Notes: generated by a model from the sequence alone, not told the origin. DNA of 64,000 nucleotides from Plazaster borealis (GCA_021014325.1 CM037467.1:1612001-1676000); one strand, 5' to 3'; shown: positions 53,701-56,264, numbered from the stretch's first letter. Translations and numbers: made by a program.

Positions 53701-54543
53701 TCTCCCTGATTCTGCAGAAAGTTCCCTGAAATCAAACCAATCTTTCCATGTTCTGATGAACAAATTTGAAAATCTTCCTGATTATGGAAACTTTGTCCCT
53801 ATTATGTTGAATGTAATTCTGAATATCTCCCTGATTTGTGTACAAAATCTCCCTGATGGCAAGATGCAAATGTTGGCAGCTCTGCAAGTATGCAAGTAAT
53901 ATGTTTGTGGACTTTTTCACAGGACTCGGGAAAGTACTGAGTATACAGTTCTTTACACACATCAGTGTATGGGTAAAACCAAATAATATTCTTTATCCCC
54001 GATGCAAATTTAAAATCGATGACATTGTTGATTGTTCTCATTTTCAACAGGTCCGCCTCATGTCCCCCTGAGTATCAAGACGCGTCTGAAGTAGAGACAA
54101 GTGTCAGCCATTTCTTCCACGGAACCCAGCAATGCAACATATTTCAACTCTCCGAATGCAGCAGCTTGTCTATGCAGAAGCTTCTGGATGACTTCCCAGG
54201 TCTTCGCCAGGAGCCTCTGGGAACCCAACAGGAGCCCCGGCTGCTGACCCCTCTGCTACCCAACTCTTTTCCGGAATGCAACTCCCTACCGGAGTACCCA
54301 GAATCCACCTCAGTACCAGAGCAGACAGAGACCAGCTCCCTGAATGACTACCAGGATGTCGACTCGCTCCATGACTACATGGGGATCGGGTCCTCAGGGC
54401 TTTGCTCCGAGGACGAGACTGGTGCCTCGTCAATCGGGAAGCCTGTCCCAAATGCCAAGAGGGTTGAGGTGTCCTCTCAACTGACCACCTATCTTTTTGG
54501 AAAGTACTGTGGAGAAGAATTAGGTAAAGAAACAAGTGTATAG
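14658..54543 (+). CDS. GOLGA4: GOLGA4 (golgin-245/p230) orthologue, trans-Golgi tether, multi-exon
   Basis: Twenty-two constant coding exons sum to 7941 nt (2647 codons), followed by alternative ends; all junctions use GT-AG and keep frame. The protein is a long coiled-coil tether that sits on trans-Golgi membranes through its GRIP domain, which binds the small GTPase ARL1, and captures endosome-derived carriers at its N-terminus. Visible evidence: MFKNLKKKIADD at residues 1-12, the conserved golgin-245/golgin-97 capture motif; a Pro/Ser-rich region to about 150; RKMERSLTKYKGK at about 168-180 and QSQDKALRRISELK at about 202-215, both close to vertebrate GOLGA4; coiled coil from about 170 to 2570; GSPMGSANSTPSKN linker; and EPTQIEYLKNVLYQYMMGRE starting the GRIP domain (about 2597-2645). 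Human GOLGA4 is about 2230 residues, so this one is longer, mainly in exon 14. Alternative ends give 2653 or 2826 residues. Confidence 0.95.
15766..15890 (+). mobile_element. tRNA-Asn-like SINE (S1), partial
   Basis: It runs from GACAAAATAGGGAGACC through a tRNA-like head (TAGATAGCTCAGTTGGTAGA, GCACGTTAATCC) to TCAATTTTTCTTTGTTCAAC. The anticodon position reads GTT. The upstream body seen at 37496 is missing. It lies in golgin intron 1. Confidence 0.7.
16094..16467. mobile_element. TTAA-type foldback element, family A
   Basis: Borders TTAAAGGCACTGTACACGTT and ACGTGTTCAGTGCCTTTAA; inner palindrome CTTCTTGCAAGAAG. Complete copy in golgin intron 1. Confidence 0.88.
16555..16880 (-). mobile_element. 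Repeat family M with adjoining block
   Basis: The words GGGTTTGCC, CAGTGACTAGCCAGCAGGAC and GGTCCTCGGGTGTTTAAAC are the reverse of the copies at 23131-23352 and 52108-52315. The adjoining block at 16565-16660 (AGTAGGTTGC, TAGTAGCCCACAG, TTTTTACTAGACAATGT) recurs at 23790-23905. Confidence 0.7.
16926..17123 (+). CDS. GOLGA4: Golgin exon 2
   Basis: Sixty-six codons, acceptor tgtag|GTG, donor AAG|gtatgt, phase 0 at both ends. It encodes a low-complexity Pro/Glu/Ser-rich region containing two NAEPRAEP-like repeats. It corresponds to the variable Ser-rich N-terminal region of vertebrate GOLGA4. Confidence 0.85.
17838..18095 (+). CDS. GOLGA4: Golgin exon 3
   Basis: Eighty-six codons, acceptor gatag|GAG, donor GAG|gtgagt. 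It carries a Thr/Pro-rich stretch, then the diagnostic SDTESEMDEP and RKMERSLTKYKGKFSE, matching vertebrate DMDSETED and RRMERSLSSYRGKYSE. Confidence 0.93.
18169..18500. mobile_element. Family B fragment split by hairpin P
   Basis: TTAAAGGGGTTGTGTACGTT starts a family B copy. The family sequence stops near 18317 and resumes at about 18467 (GGAATACACAATCTGAGAAA), with the P hairpin between. The right half is missing. Confidence 0.7.
18318..18466. mobile_element. Hairpin element, family P, nested in B
   Basis: CTAGGTGGCAGCAGACTTAC and CTGCTGCCACCTAG form the arms, with a central palindrome CTGAGCATGCTCAG. It is more symmetrical than the copy at 10950. Confidence 0.85.
18617..18664 (+). CDS. 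GOLGA4: Golgin exon 4
   Basis: Sixteen codons, LVRGYKDLQKDNDKIK, acceptor tttcag, donor AAG|gtaaga. It corresponds to vertebrate LVTAYQMLQREKKKLQ. Confidence 0.9.
18815..19461. mobile_element. Terminal-inverted-repeat element with perfect 16-bp ends
   Basis: CAGTGCAACAAGGTCG and CGACCTTGTTGCACTG border 647 bp. Inside, a second palindrome (ACAATTGT...GCACGCTG, TGTACACCCGAGG and its complement) spans about 18993-19135. A right-part fragment recurs inverted at 20740-20880. No transposase is encoded. Confidence 0.75.
19626..19984. mobile_element. TTAA-type element with family A body and family B-like left end
   Basis: The body (TTAGCATAAAAACTTAC, GCAACGGAGAGCTGTTGATA) is family A and the right end is AACGTGTTCAGTGCCTTTAA, but the left end is TTAAAGGGATTGTATACGTT, the family B terminus. 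Its right TTAA is shared with the next element. Confidence 0.8.
19981..20379. mobile_element. TTAA-type foldback element, family B
   Basis: It begins TTAAAGGGATTGTATACGTT and ends ACCAAACGTATACAGACCC TTTAA. The inner hairpin uses GAAACGTTACTG and CAGTAACGCTT. It is the most complete B copy of the window. Confidence 0.85.
20510..20679. mobile_element. Short terminal-inverted-repeat element with promoter-like motifs
   Basis: AATAGACCGTATTGAATA and TATTCAATACGGTCTATT are inverted ends of a 170-bp element. Inside are TGACGTCA, two ATGGCG sites and ATGGCGACTTTCATAG, nearly identical to the golgin leader at 14608-14623. Confidence 0.7.
20855..21150 (+). repeat. Dispersed repeat, copy 1
   Basis: CGGGCGTGATTG, CTAACAATACGCATCCTCGTC and TGTAGCCTTCGTT recur at 22930-23412, where a family M element splits the copy. 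Both copies sit shortly upstream of golgin exons (5 and 7). Confidence 0.65.
21286..21342 (+). CDS. GOLGA4: Golgin exon 5
   Basis: Nineteen codons, GIMAQSQDKALRRISELKE, acceptor ttcag, donor GAG|gtaaag. Matches vertebrate GILSQSQDKSLRRIAELRE almost residue for residue. Confidence 0.95.
21400..21764. mobile_element. TTAA-type foldback element, family B, left end decayed
   Basis: AACCTGTGAAAATTTTCATT, GTTTTTGAGATATC and the inner hairpin CTGACAGTAACGTTTCTCAG identify it. The left border lies close to exon 5. It is followed directly by a family C element. Confidence 0.65.
21765..22199. mobile_element. Foldback element, family C, uninterrupted
   Basis: GGTCATAGATTGGTAAATAC at the left is inverted by CAATCTATGACCTACCTTTAA at the right. 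The hairpin AATCTGAGAAACAATTCATG is at about 21912. It gives the empty-site sequence for the interrupted copy at 1389-2221. Confidence 0.75.
22278..22376 (+). CDS. GOLGA4: Golgin exon 6
   Basis: Thirty-three codons ending DEKDEIIGVLQTQ, the counterpart of vertebrate EEKDQYISVLQTQ. Acceptor tttccag, donor CAG|gtatga. Confidence 0.94.
22930..23412 (+). repeat. Dispersed repeat, copy 2, split by family M
   Basis: Matches 20855-21150 up to GTAGTCTTCGTT near 23120 and again from GTTGTTTTCTCG near 23356 to CACAGTCT at 23399. The block between is family M. Confidence 0.65.
23131..23352 (+). mobile_element. Repeat family M
   Basis: GCGTTCTCCATTAACAGTGG to AAGTTAAGGGCAAACCC; other copies at 16663-16880 (reverse) and 52108-52315. 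It contains paired words AGTGGTCCGCTGGCC and GGTCCTGCTGGCC. Confidence 0.7.
23437..23550 (+). CDS. GOLGA4: Golgin exon 7
   Basis: Thirty-eight codons (VGLLKKGIVP... NGILKEK), acceptor cacaaag, donor AAG|gtacaa. It aligns by position with vertebrate VSLLKQRLRNGP and the variable stretch after it. Confidence 0.85.
23650..23785. mobile_element. Family B left-end fragment
   Basis: TTAAAGGGATTGTATACTTT, GGAACCCACTGTTCGTTTC and AAAATTTCATTTCAAAAGG identify the left third of a family B element. Confidence 0.65.
23956..24096 (+). CDS. GOLGA4: Golgin exon 8
   Basis: Forty-seven codons starting VKRLEGLLSKCKDTIRNNKE, matching vertebrate VKRQENLLKRCKETIQSHKE. Acceptor accag, donor AAG|gtactt. Confidence 0.95.
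24287..24478. mobile_element. Two tRNA-Asn-like SINE ends head to head
   Basis: A minus-strand copy (GGGTTGAACAAAAATAAATT to GAGCTATCTAGCC) is followed after a few bases by a plus-strand copy (GGCTAAATAGCTCAGTTGG to TTTTTCTTGGTTCAACCC). The two tRNA-like 5' ends meet in the middle. A similar arrangement is at 45245-45457. Confidence 0.75.
24630..24805 (-). mobile_element. Penelope-like terminal fragment, second copy
   Basis: Matches 730-912 over AGTTCTGAAAAGAACTGTCC, CTACCTGGGCGGAAGGTA and GGTCTCAGCGTTTCG. It carries a mutated hammerhead-like core at 24757-24800 on the minus strand: stem I GTCTC/GAGAC, core CTGACGA, one mismatch in stem II, and GCT in place of GTT at the cleavage position. 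Confidence 0.5.
24897..25128 (+). CDS. GOLGA4: Golgin exon 9
   Basis: Seventy-seven codons plus one base (phase 1), acceptor tcatag|GAA, donor ACAG|gtaaac. AISIAETKQQMHSELQ matches vertebrate GMVIAETKRQMHETLE. Confidence 0.94.
25167..25540. mobile_element. TTAA-type foldback element, family A
   Basis: TTAAAGGCACTGTACACGTT at the left, ACGTGTACGATGCCTTTAA at the right. The right TTAA is also the left TTAA of the family I half at 25537. Confidence 0.88.
25537..25765. mobile_element. Family I element, left half
   Basis: TTAAAGGGACACATTGCCTT, GGAAAGATGTTG, GAACTAACACTGTCGGCCAT match one arm of the complete foldback at 50602-50962. The complementary arm is missing. Confidence 0.7.
26101..26232 (+). 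CDS. GOLGA4: Golgin exon 10, probable cassette
   Basis: Forty-four codons, phase 1 on both sides, acceptor ccctcag|GCG, donor ACAG|gttagg. The Ser/Pro-rich, aromatic-containing content (SPSPSSIGRGHFFPFDIS) breaks the coiled coil and has no counterpart that I know in vertebrate GOLGA4. Skipping it preserves the frame. Confidence 0.75.
26547..26739. mobile_element. Foldback element, family D
   Basis: GGGACCAATTTCATAGAGCT and AGCTCTATGAAATTGGGCCC are the inverted ends; GAGCAGGATACCAATCAC and GGCTGGTAACC lie inside. Confidence 0.88.
27144..27475 (+). mobile_element. tRNA-Leu-like SINE (family S2)
   Basis: The head GTGTCGTGGCCGAGCGATTA with GGACTCAAGCTC (anticodon-like CAA), a long variable arm and GGGTTCGAGTC (B box) resembles tRNA-Leu. 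The body has CTTGAGCAAGGCACTTTATC and AAATGGGTACCAGCGAG. Mismatches in the arms and the long tail exclude a functional tRNA gene. Confidence 0.75.
27870..28005 (-). mobile_element. SINE S2 tail fragment
   Basis: GAAATCGCCTAACATTCC, GGCCGGAAGGCCACTTC and AACCCAAATCAACTGCCACC match, inverted, the end of the copy at 54604-54920. Confidence 0.6.
28459..28715 (-). mobile_element. tRNA-derived SINE (family S3)
   Basis: On the minus strand the head is GGACTTGCAATCACATGGTT and GGGTTCGAATCC, and the body runs through GCCAGCTTGGCGTTTATATC to GGGAAGATCATCT. It is the reverse of 55262-55520. A plus-strand frame from 28444 that looks like an exon is only this repeat. Confidence 0.7.
28755..28867 (+). CDS. 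GOLGA4: Golgin exon 11
   Basis: Phase 1 in, phase 0 out; V-LELRQQLESAENHGEEERQ and so on to SLMQ, acceptor ccccag|TTC, donor CAG|gtatgc. Coiled coil. Confidence 0.9.
29762..29890 (+). CDS. GOLGA4: Golgin exon 12
   Basis: Forty-three codons starting EEKEAMRRELEKEKNDVESE, acceptor ttccag, donor AAG|gtatta. Coiled coil with one Trp (SYWEG). Confidence 0.9.
30060..30290 (+). repeat. 111-bp tandem duplication of a repeat segment
   Basis: TCTGTTATTTTTATTTATTG ... GGAGAGAAGACAAAGAAGG occurs twice at an offset of 111 bp, with about 6% difference. A third copy is at 38060-38140 plus 38441-38480, interrupted by an insertion. Confidence 0.75.
30291..30450 (-). mobile_element. tRNA-derived SINE (family S4)
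   Basis: On the minus strand GGTTGGTGTGGTGGTATCTT, then CCCCGGTTCGAATCCCACC (B box) and GTGGATTGGGTTTTC. Remnants of the same family are at 38480-38545 and 56935-57050. Confidence 0.6.
30507..30686 (+). CDS. GOLGA4: Golgin exon 13
   Basis: Sixty codons starting EKEVQLTMQRRDEEQKRFLK, acceptor cttcag, donor ACG|gtgaga. Coiled coil. Confidence 0.9.
31214..31750 (-). pseudogene. LINE reverse transcriptase C-terminal remnant, split by a family D element
   Basis: On the minus strand: RRLRLVGHSFRNIKEPVSQL (ending near 31577), then after the D insertion RQKLSYTDVVAREIGVLQ and DLPNLMRDRQEWANLGRL with stop at about 31214. These are standard motifs near the end of non-LTR retrotransposon polymerase proteins. 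The remnant stops about 40 bp short of the golgin exon 14 acceptor. Confidence 0.75.
31383..31574. mobile_element. Foldback element, family D, nested in a LINE remnant
   Basis: GGGCCCAATTTCATAGAGTT and CAGCTCTATGAAATTGGGCCC are the ends. It separates two parts of one LINE reading frame on the minus strand. Confidence 0.9.
31787..36987 (+). CDS. GOLGA4: Golgin exon 14, 5.2 kb coiled-coil exon
   Basis: This exon gives 1733 codons plus two bases of nearly uninterrupted heptad-rich coiled coil (residues about 597-2330). Acceptor ttacag|GAG, donor TTGAG|gtaaat, phase 2. The frame is also open for 62 codons upstream of the acceptor, but that part is LINE-derived intron sequence. Internal repeats include a 201-bp near-identical duplication (35813-36214), an older pair around residues 871 and 1146, and a fourfold 'ERIAELExxCxxKD' module. 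It ends MHEIDLL, joining to RQEHKIEL in exon 15. Confidence 0.95.
35813..36214 (+). repeat. 201-bp in-frame tandem duplication inside exon 14
   Basis: Units 35813-36013 and 36014-36214 differ at 6 of 201 bases by my count. Each encodes 67 residues beginning TSFESEKQ and ending EELRQNME. Sixty-seven is not a multiple of seven, so the heptad register must shift at the join. Confidence 0.93.
37051..37422. mobile_element. Family H element, decayed ends
   Basis: AAGGTATTACAGGATTGGTA at the left and TACCAATCCTGTTTAATACT at the right are inverted. The full TTAA-bordered copy is at 49760-50305. Confidence 0.75.
37496..37799 (+). mobile_element. tRNA-Asn-like SINE (S1), near complete
   Basis: Leader (CAGTTTCCCTTGTGGTTTAT), body (TTAAGGTGATCCCCTGGCTG, TCTGACTGGCACCCCCG), tRNA-like head at 37705-37777 (GCTAGATAGCTCAGTCGGTA, GCACGTTAATCTGG, GGTTCAAATCCCGC) and tail TTTTTCTTTGTTCAACCC. 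The unusual order puts the body before the tRNA-like part. Confidence 0.75.
37841..38040 (+). CDS. GOLGA4: Golgin exon 15
   Basis: Phase 2 in, phase 1 out. RQEHKIELDNVNKDND and KIKQLVRELNAKIASKENE match vertebrate RKEHQQELEILKKEYD and TLKQLMREFNTQLAQKEQE. Acceptor cattcatag, donor TCT|gtaagt. Confidence 0.95.
38141..38440. mobile_element. TIR element with TATA target duplication
   Basis: TATA-GACCCCTTG at the left and GCAATGGGTC-TATA at the right. The flanking repeat (ACTTAATCAC before, CTAGCCAAGAACC after) exists without insertion at 30137-30150 as CACTATACTAGCC, so one TATA was duplicated. Confidence 0.85.
38576..38706 (+). CDS. GOLGA4: Golgin exon 16
   Basis: Phase 1 in, phase 0 out; YKGQNVEQRIEKEHRSIMKE and so on to HKEEIA. 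Acceptor ttacag, donor GCT|gtaagt. Coiled coil. Confidence 0.92.
38822..39030 (-). pseudogene. LINE reverse transcriptase C-terminal remnant
   Basis: The minus strand reads IPRTASLWNSLPGACFPP, then FKRNINSYLQLP and a stop. This is the usual ending of a non-LTR retrotransposon polymerase frame (R/TASLWNSLP). Only about 65 codons are left. Confidence 0.75.
39251..39457 (+). CDS. GOLGA4: Golgin exon 17
   Basis: Sixty-nine codons starting EYREEMKQLKQSCEARIAQL, acceptor attcag, donor CAG|gtaggt. Coiled coil. Confidence 0.93.
39514..39661. mobile_element. Short foldback element
   Basis: CCAGGGGCCGATTTTCACAA and TTGTGAAATCGACCCCTGG are inverted ends around repeated AGACTAGTC and TAGGACTAGTCCTA words. 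Only copy in the window. Confidence 0.8.
40072..40170 (+). CDS. GOLGA4: Golgin exon 18
   Basis: Thirty-three codons, GKSSDSIESLDPLLVKAETL then SLEELSQNNFMLK, acceptor ctacag, donor AAG|gtatag. The donor belongs to the first unit of the tandem array that follows. Confidence 0.88.
40160..42560 (+). repeat. Satellite-like tandem array, 90-bp monomer, 616-bp higher-order unit
   Basis: About 27 monomers of 90 bp carry GGTATAGAAAC, CATCACTCTGGTAGAGGCAT and ATATCTATAGCTATAGCATG. Two monomer types alternate (AACAACACTTC and TATAGTTC after GGTATAGAA), giving 180-bp dimers. A shortened 76-bp monomer (CGCTCTGGTAACTTGG) recurs at 41181, 41797 and 42413, exactly 616 bp apart (six 90-bp monomers plus the short one). 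The array begins at the exon 18 donor; the last exon bases (ATGCTGAAG) resemble the monomer join (ATGCTAGAG). Confidence 0.97.
42575..42775. mobile_element. Family I element, half
   Basis: TTAAAGGGACATATTGCCTT, GGAAAGATGTTTAAAAGTAG and GAACTAACACGGTCTGCCAT match the left arm of 50602-50962. The opposite arm is missing. Confidence 0.7.
42782..43086. mobile_element. TIR element with perfect 16-bp ends
   Basis: TAACTCTTTCAGTGCC and GGCACTGAAAGAGTTA border 305 bp. Near its right end a 45-bp unit with the palindrome CGTACATGTACG is repeated three times (42965, 43010, 43054). It ends 78 bp before exon 19. Confidence 0.85.
43165..43261 (+). CDS. GOLGA4: Golgin exon 19
   Basis: Thirty-two codons plus one base; AEVQQQRALLAEMNLRDRE and so on to RTSVP. 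Acceptor ttatgaag after a long pyrimidine tract, donor CAG|gtgagc. Confidence 0.9.
43318..43512 (-). mobile_element. SINE S2, 3' parts
   Basis: The minus strand of GTCTAGAGCGGTGGACTC with CCACGACACC is part of the tRNA-Leu-like head, and GCCACCTCAAGATGAGGGC, CGACCCAAATCAACTG and GGCACGTTGCCACC match the tail at 54770-54900. The middle is lost. Confidence 0.6.
43582..43658 (+). CDS. GOLGA4: Golgin exon 20
   Basis: Phase 1 in, phase 0 out; GSPMGSANSTPSKNRG then ISLSEPTQIE. This is the flexible linker before GRIP and its first residues (vertebrate SLFGEPTEFE). Acceptor tgcttag, donor GAG|gtatgt. Confidence 0.95.
43659..44755. other. Intron 20, AT-rich, no element matched
   Basis: Loose tandem similarity runs through it: ATGTATGCATT, ATTGAATTGAATT and TGTGACGATTGT words recur at irregular spacing, and a block TTCCATCTTCCACAATCCC / CCGTCTTCCACAATCCCTCA occurs twice (44232 and 44430). 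No frame with recognisable content. Confidence 0.4.
44757..44958. mobile_element. Foldback element, family L
   Basis: CAGAGCTGCCAACTCTCCCT and ATGTTGGCAGCTCTG are the inverted ends; inside, CTCCCTGATT occurs several times. A second copy is at 53690-53885, about 90% alike by eye. Confidence 0.8.
45139..45186 (+). CDS. GOLGA4: Golgin exon 21, first half of GRIP
   Basis: Sixteen codons, YLKNVLYQYMMGRETK, acceptor cttgcag, donor AAG|gtaaat. It contains the first GRIP helix and the Tyr that is essential for ARL1 binding in golgin-245. Confidence 0.97.
45245..45457. mobile_element. Two S1 SINE heads, head to head
   Basis: The minus copy (GTTGAACAAAGAAAAATTGA to GTTGGCGGTCTCCCTATTTT) faces a plus copy (AAAATAGGGCTAG to TTTTTCTTTGTTCAAC). 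Both have the B-box-like TTCAAATCCCGC. Same plan as 24287-24478. Confidence 0.75.
45470..45757 (+). mobile_element. tRNA-Asn-like SINE (S1)
   Basis: Leader TTTTACCGTCAGTTTCTTTG, body with CTTAAGGTGATG and TTCTGACTGGCACCCCCC, tRNA-like head at 45666-45736 with GTTAAACC at the anticodon, tail to the C/A run at 45758. Confidence 0.75.
45847..45939 (+). CDS. GOLGA4: Golgin exon 22, second half of GRIP
   Basis: Thirty-one codons, TMAKVIAAVVKFSKEQTN then EILIREDQKQTNL, acceptor ctccag, donor TTG|gtaaga. It matches vertebrate TMAKVITTVLKFPDDQTQ and KILEREDARL. Confidence 0.97.
46205..46519. mobile_element. Family D: one half copy and one full copy
   Basis: 46205-46328 carries only the right part (GAGCAGGATACCAGTCAC to AAGCAGCTCTAT). 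46329-46519 is complete, GGGCCCAATTTCATAGAGCT to AGCTCTATGTAATTGGGC. Confidence 0.8.
46914..47276. mobile_element. TTAA-type element, family A, diverged
   Basis: The left end TTAAACGTACGGTTTGTAAT is altered; the right end ACGTGTACGATGCCTTTAA is typical. Inner words GGCAACAGAGAG and AGGGTGTTTTTCTTTCATC are kept, with several small deletions. Confidence 0.75.
47560..47845 (+). mobile_element. Possible LINE 3' end (untranslated tail)
   Basis: The block with GTGAAGCGAGTCAGTCGCC, GGCGCCCTCGCATGCCTACT, CACGTGGTAGCCGC and a terminal ATTATCATTATGATTATTAT microsatellite looks like the tail of a CR1-type element as I remember it from deuterostome genomes. No reading frame is kept, so this is a tentative call. 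Confidence 0.4.
47848..48303. mobile_element. Long foldback element
   Basis: ACAAGGTGGTTTAAAAAAAG with GTACCCACTCTTGACAGCC at the left is inverted by GGCTGTCAAAAGTGGGTAC and CACCCTGTGTA at the right; GTAGGTGAAAATGG and TTCACCTAC pair inside. The arms extend about 130 bp each. Confidence 0.85.
48692..48845. mobile_element. TTAA-type element fragment, unassigned family
   Basis: TTAAAGGGAGTGTACACCTT opens like the AGG-ended elements, but the right end is lost and it runs into a SINE tail at 48850. Confidence 0.45.
48850..49110 (+). mobile_element. SINE S2 tail, headless
   Basis: CTCTACCATAATTGATTTGT, CCTTCGGATGGGACATTAAG and GTCCCGTGTACTAGG match the tail block at 5104-5282, followed by an (AAT)n run at 49083-49100. 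Confidence 0.65.
49760..50305. mobile_element. TTAA-type foldback element, family H, with internal duplication
   Basis: TTAAAGGTATTATACAGGAT and ATCCTGTATAATATCTTTAA are the ends. Inside, a block of roughly 100 bp with CTCGCTGAGATTGAACCAGT and ATCTCAGAGCATTCTGAGCA occurs twice (50044-50120 and 50142-50220). Confidence 0.85.
50602..50962. mobile_element. TTAA-type foldback element, family I, complete
   Basis: Each arm is about 170 bp: GGAGCACATTGCCTTCGGAT and ATCCGAATGCAATGTGCTTC at the borders, GGTCCGTACTTTCATGGAG and ATGGCCGACCGTGTTAGTT at the centre. TTAA on both sides. Confidence 0.92.
51245..51291 (+). CDS. GOLGA4: Golgin cassette exon 23 (frame-switching)
   Basis: A 120-bp pyrimidine-rich tract ends ccctgtag|CAACTTAG, and the exon closes GACAT|gtaagt, a perfect donor. 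It is 47 nt long: QLSSSVVGERLCHYD plus two bases. Joined to 54051 it reads on as M-SASCPPEYQD in a frame open for 160 more codons; skipped, the last exon gives VRLMSP and a stop. No EST is at hand, so use is inferred from signals and frame fit. Confidence 0.65.
51547..51913. mobile_element. TTAA-type foldback element, family B
   Basis: AAGGGATTGTATACGTTTGG to CAAACGTATACAGATCCTTTAA; inner hairpin as in other B copies. The left TTAA is changed to GTAA. Confidence 0.8.
52108..52315 (+). mobile_element. Repeat family M
   Basis: GCGTTCTCCCTTAACTGCAG, CTGGCCAAATGCCAGTTAA and GACAAGCTGACTGGTCCTGC match 23131-23352. Confidence 0.7.
52648..52836. mobile_element. Foldback element, family D (reverse order)
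   Basis: GGGCCCAATTTCATAGAGCT to AGCTCTATGAAATTG, with ACCAGCCAAACTACC and GACTGGTATCCTGCTC inside. Confidence 0.88.
53690..53885. mobile_element. Foldback element, family L
   Basis: CAGAGCTGCCAACTCTCCCT and AAATGTTGGCAGCTCTG; second copy of the 44757 element. Confidence 0.8.
54051..54543 (+). CDS. GOLGA4: Golgin last exon with two reading frames
   Basis: Acceptor ttcaacag. Joined directly to exon 22 it encodes VRLMSP and stops at 54069-54071, close to the vertebrate end RLMS. Joined to the cassette exon it stays open to TAG at 54541, giving an acidic, Ser-rich tail (SECSSLSMQKLLDDFPGL, SLNDYQDVDSLHDYMGI, SQLTTYLFGKYCGEE). The tail has coding-like composition but I recognise no domain. A donor-like GAATTAG|gtaaag at 54522 could give yet another end. 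Confidence 0.75.
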
Positions 54544-54603
54544 GTCTGTTCCTTCTTCTTCAGAAGGTCCTGCAAGGTGTGCGATATTCATGTACGGCGC
54601 TGC

Positions 54604-54925
54604 GTGTCGTGGCCGAGCGGTCTAGTTCACCGGACCAAAGCTCTGGTGTTGTCAACAGCAGAGCAAAGCACTTAACCATAAATGCTTCGTAAAAAGTTTG
54701 TAAAGTAGTGCATTCTGCTCGACAAACCAGGCTCCTAGTGGATGATACCCATGCCTACATCCTTATGGACTGTGAAGGGGTAACCCTGTTTCAGCACCAG
54801 GAGTAGGTGGCAACGTGCCCATGGTGACACTTGATTTGGTCGATAGCCCAAATCGCTTAAGTGAAGCCCTCACCCTGAAGTGGCCGTCCGGCCTTGTGAT
54901 GTCAGGCGATCTTTCATAAAATAAA
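54604..54925 (+). mobile_element. tRNA-Leu-like SINE (S2)
   Basis: Head GTGTCGTGGCCGAGCGGTCT with GGACCAAAGCTC, short middle with GCAAAGCACTTAACCATAAA, tail with GTGAAGGGGTAACCCTG, AGGAGTAGGTGGCAACG and GCGATCTTTCATAAAATAAA. It lies just after the golgin stop codon. Confidence 0.75.
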
Positions 54926-55261
54926 ATAAAAGCAACCTAATTGATTTCCCTTGCTGCTTGCAGTGCTGCGGCCTTACTGGTTGAATTCTTCATGAACAGC
55001 CTCACTGTTGCTCGTTTTTCCCTCCTGCTCAAGTTTTACCCGCATTTTGTATCAATTTGTGTGAGTTGTATAAAGCTCTTGGGAACTCTCCCTCCATCCA
55101 CCTGGGATGCAACTTGGGTCTCGGATTTGGGGGTTTTGCATTGTTGGTTTGACTCTGGGGAAAACTTGTGTTCTGGGCCACACGGGTTTTTCAGAAAACC
55201 AGATATTCAGATGGTAAATATATTTATTAATGAAAACCTAAATGCTATGTACATTGCATGG

Positions 55262-55530
55262 ATGAAACCGTGGTCCAGTGGTTAGACTGCAGGACTTGCA
55301 ATCGCAAGGTTGTGGGCTCGAATCCTACCAAGCTAACCGCTGATTTCTCAATGACTAGAATAGGTATTGTCGTCTAGTTACTGAAGCACAATTTCTTGAT
55401 TTGTGCAATTCATAATCATAGACGTTAAACCATTGTTTGTATGAGAGAGATTGGCTGTTGCCAGCTTGGTGTTTATATCCCCTTGTTGGAGTTTGCCGAG
55501 TTCCCTTAACGGGAAGATCATCTAATCAGA
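55262..55530 (+). mobile_element. tRNA-derived SINE (S3)
   Basis: Head TGGTCCAGTGGTTAGACTGC and GGGCTCGAATCC, body to TTGCCGAGTTCCCTTAACGG and GAAGATCATCTAATCAG. Reverse of 28459-28715. Confidence 0.7.
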
Positions 55531-55880
55531 CAAACAAACTTCCTCCATGGTATAATGTACATTTGTAACTGACCTCAAAGAAAGCAGTACCCCCTTCGTA
55601 AGTTTGTATTTTAGTCTTGTTGACGTTGAACTGTACGCATACGTAAACAGGTTATGAAGTCCATAGTTGTGAATTTACGGGAAGTTGTAATAAAACAAAT
55701 TATATGAAATCGTAAACTTATATGTACATGTACCTGCAAAAATAGTACGCTTACTATAAAGCAATGTGTGTCCCTTAAAACCTTGCCAAAAATACAATGG
55801 TTTCAGCGTGCCTTGCGTAGTGAAGTTAGAGCGTTTTCTCTGAAAACAAAAAAAACTCATCTGTGATTGACATACGTGTA
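55531..55880. other. No gene recognised
   Basis: Possible 3' untranslated or downstream sequence of the golgin; nothing matched. AATAAA on the + strand occurs at 55689 (TAATAAAACA) as a weak candidate poly(A) signal. Confidence 0.35.
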
Positions 55881-55894
55881 AATTTTTAATTCAG

Positions 55895-56057
55895 TTAACG
55901 GTTGTATGGCTTCTGACTGGCACCCCCCCGAACAAAGATATCGACAAAATAGGGAGACCTCCAACATATAGATAGCTCAGTTGGTAGAGTGCTGACACGT
56001 TAATCCGGTGGTTGTTGGTTCAAATCCCGCTCTAGTCAATTTTTTTCTTTGTTCAAC
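55895..56057 (+). mobile_element. tRNA-Asn-like SINE (S1)
   Basis: GTTAACGGTTGTATGGCTTC, GACAAAATAGGGAGACC, then AGATAGCTCAGTTGGTAGAG, ACACGTTAATCCGG, GGTTCAAATCCCGC and TTTTTCTTTGTTCAACC. Confidence 0.72.
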
Positions 56058-56264
56058 CACACATTCATACATTTCTAATTGTAAACGGGTGAACTTAAAG
56101 GGGGACCGATAAAAATGGAGCTAATTACATGTGTTTAGGTATCGGCTGGTTTTGTAAAATGCTGTAACGGTCATGAGAGAGTAAAAATATTGGGTACTTT
56201 GAGGGTGCATTCGTTATACCCGTGAACTAGCACAGAGATGTGACAATATCAAGAAGAATAGTGT

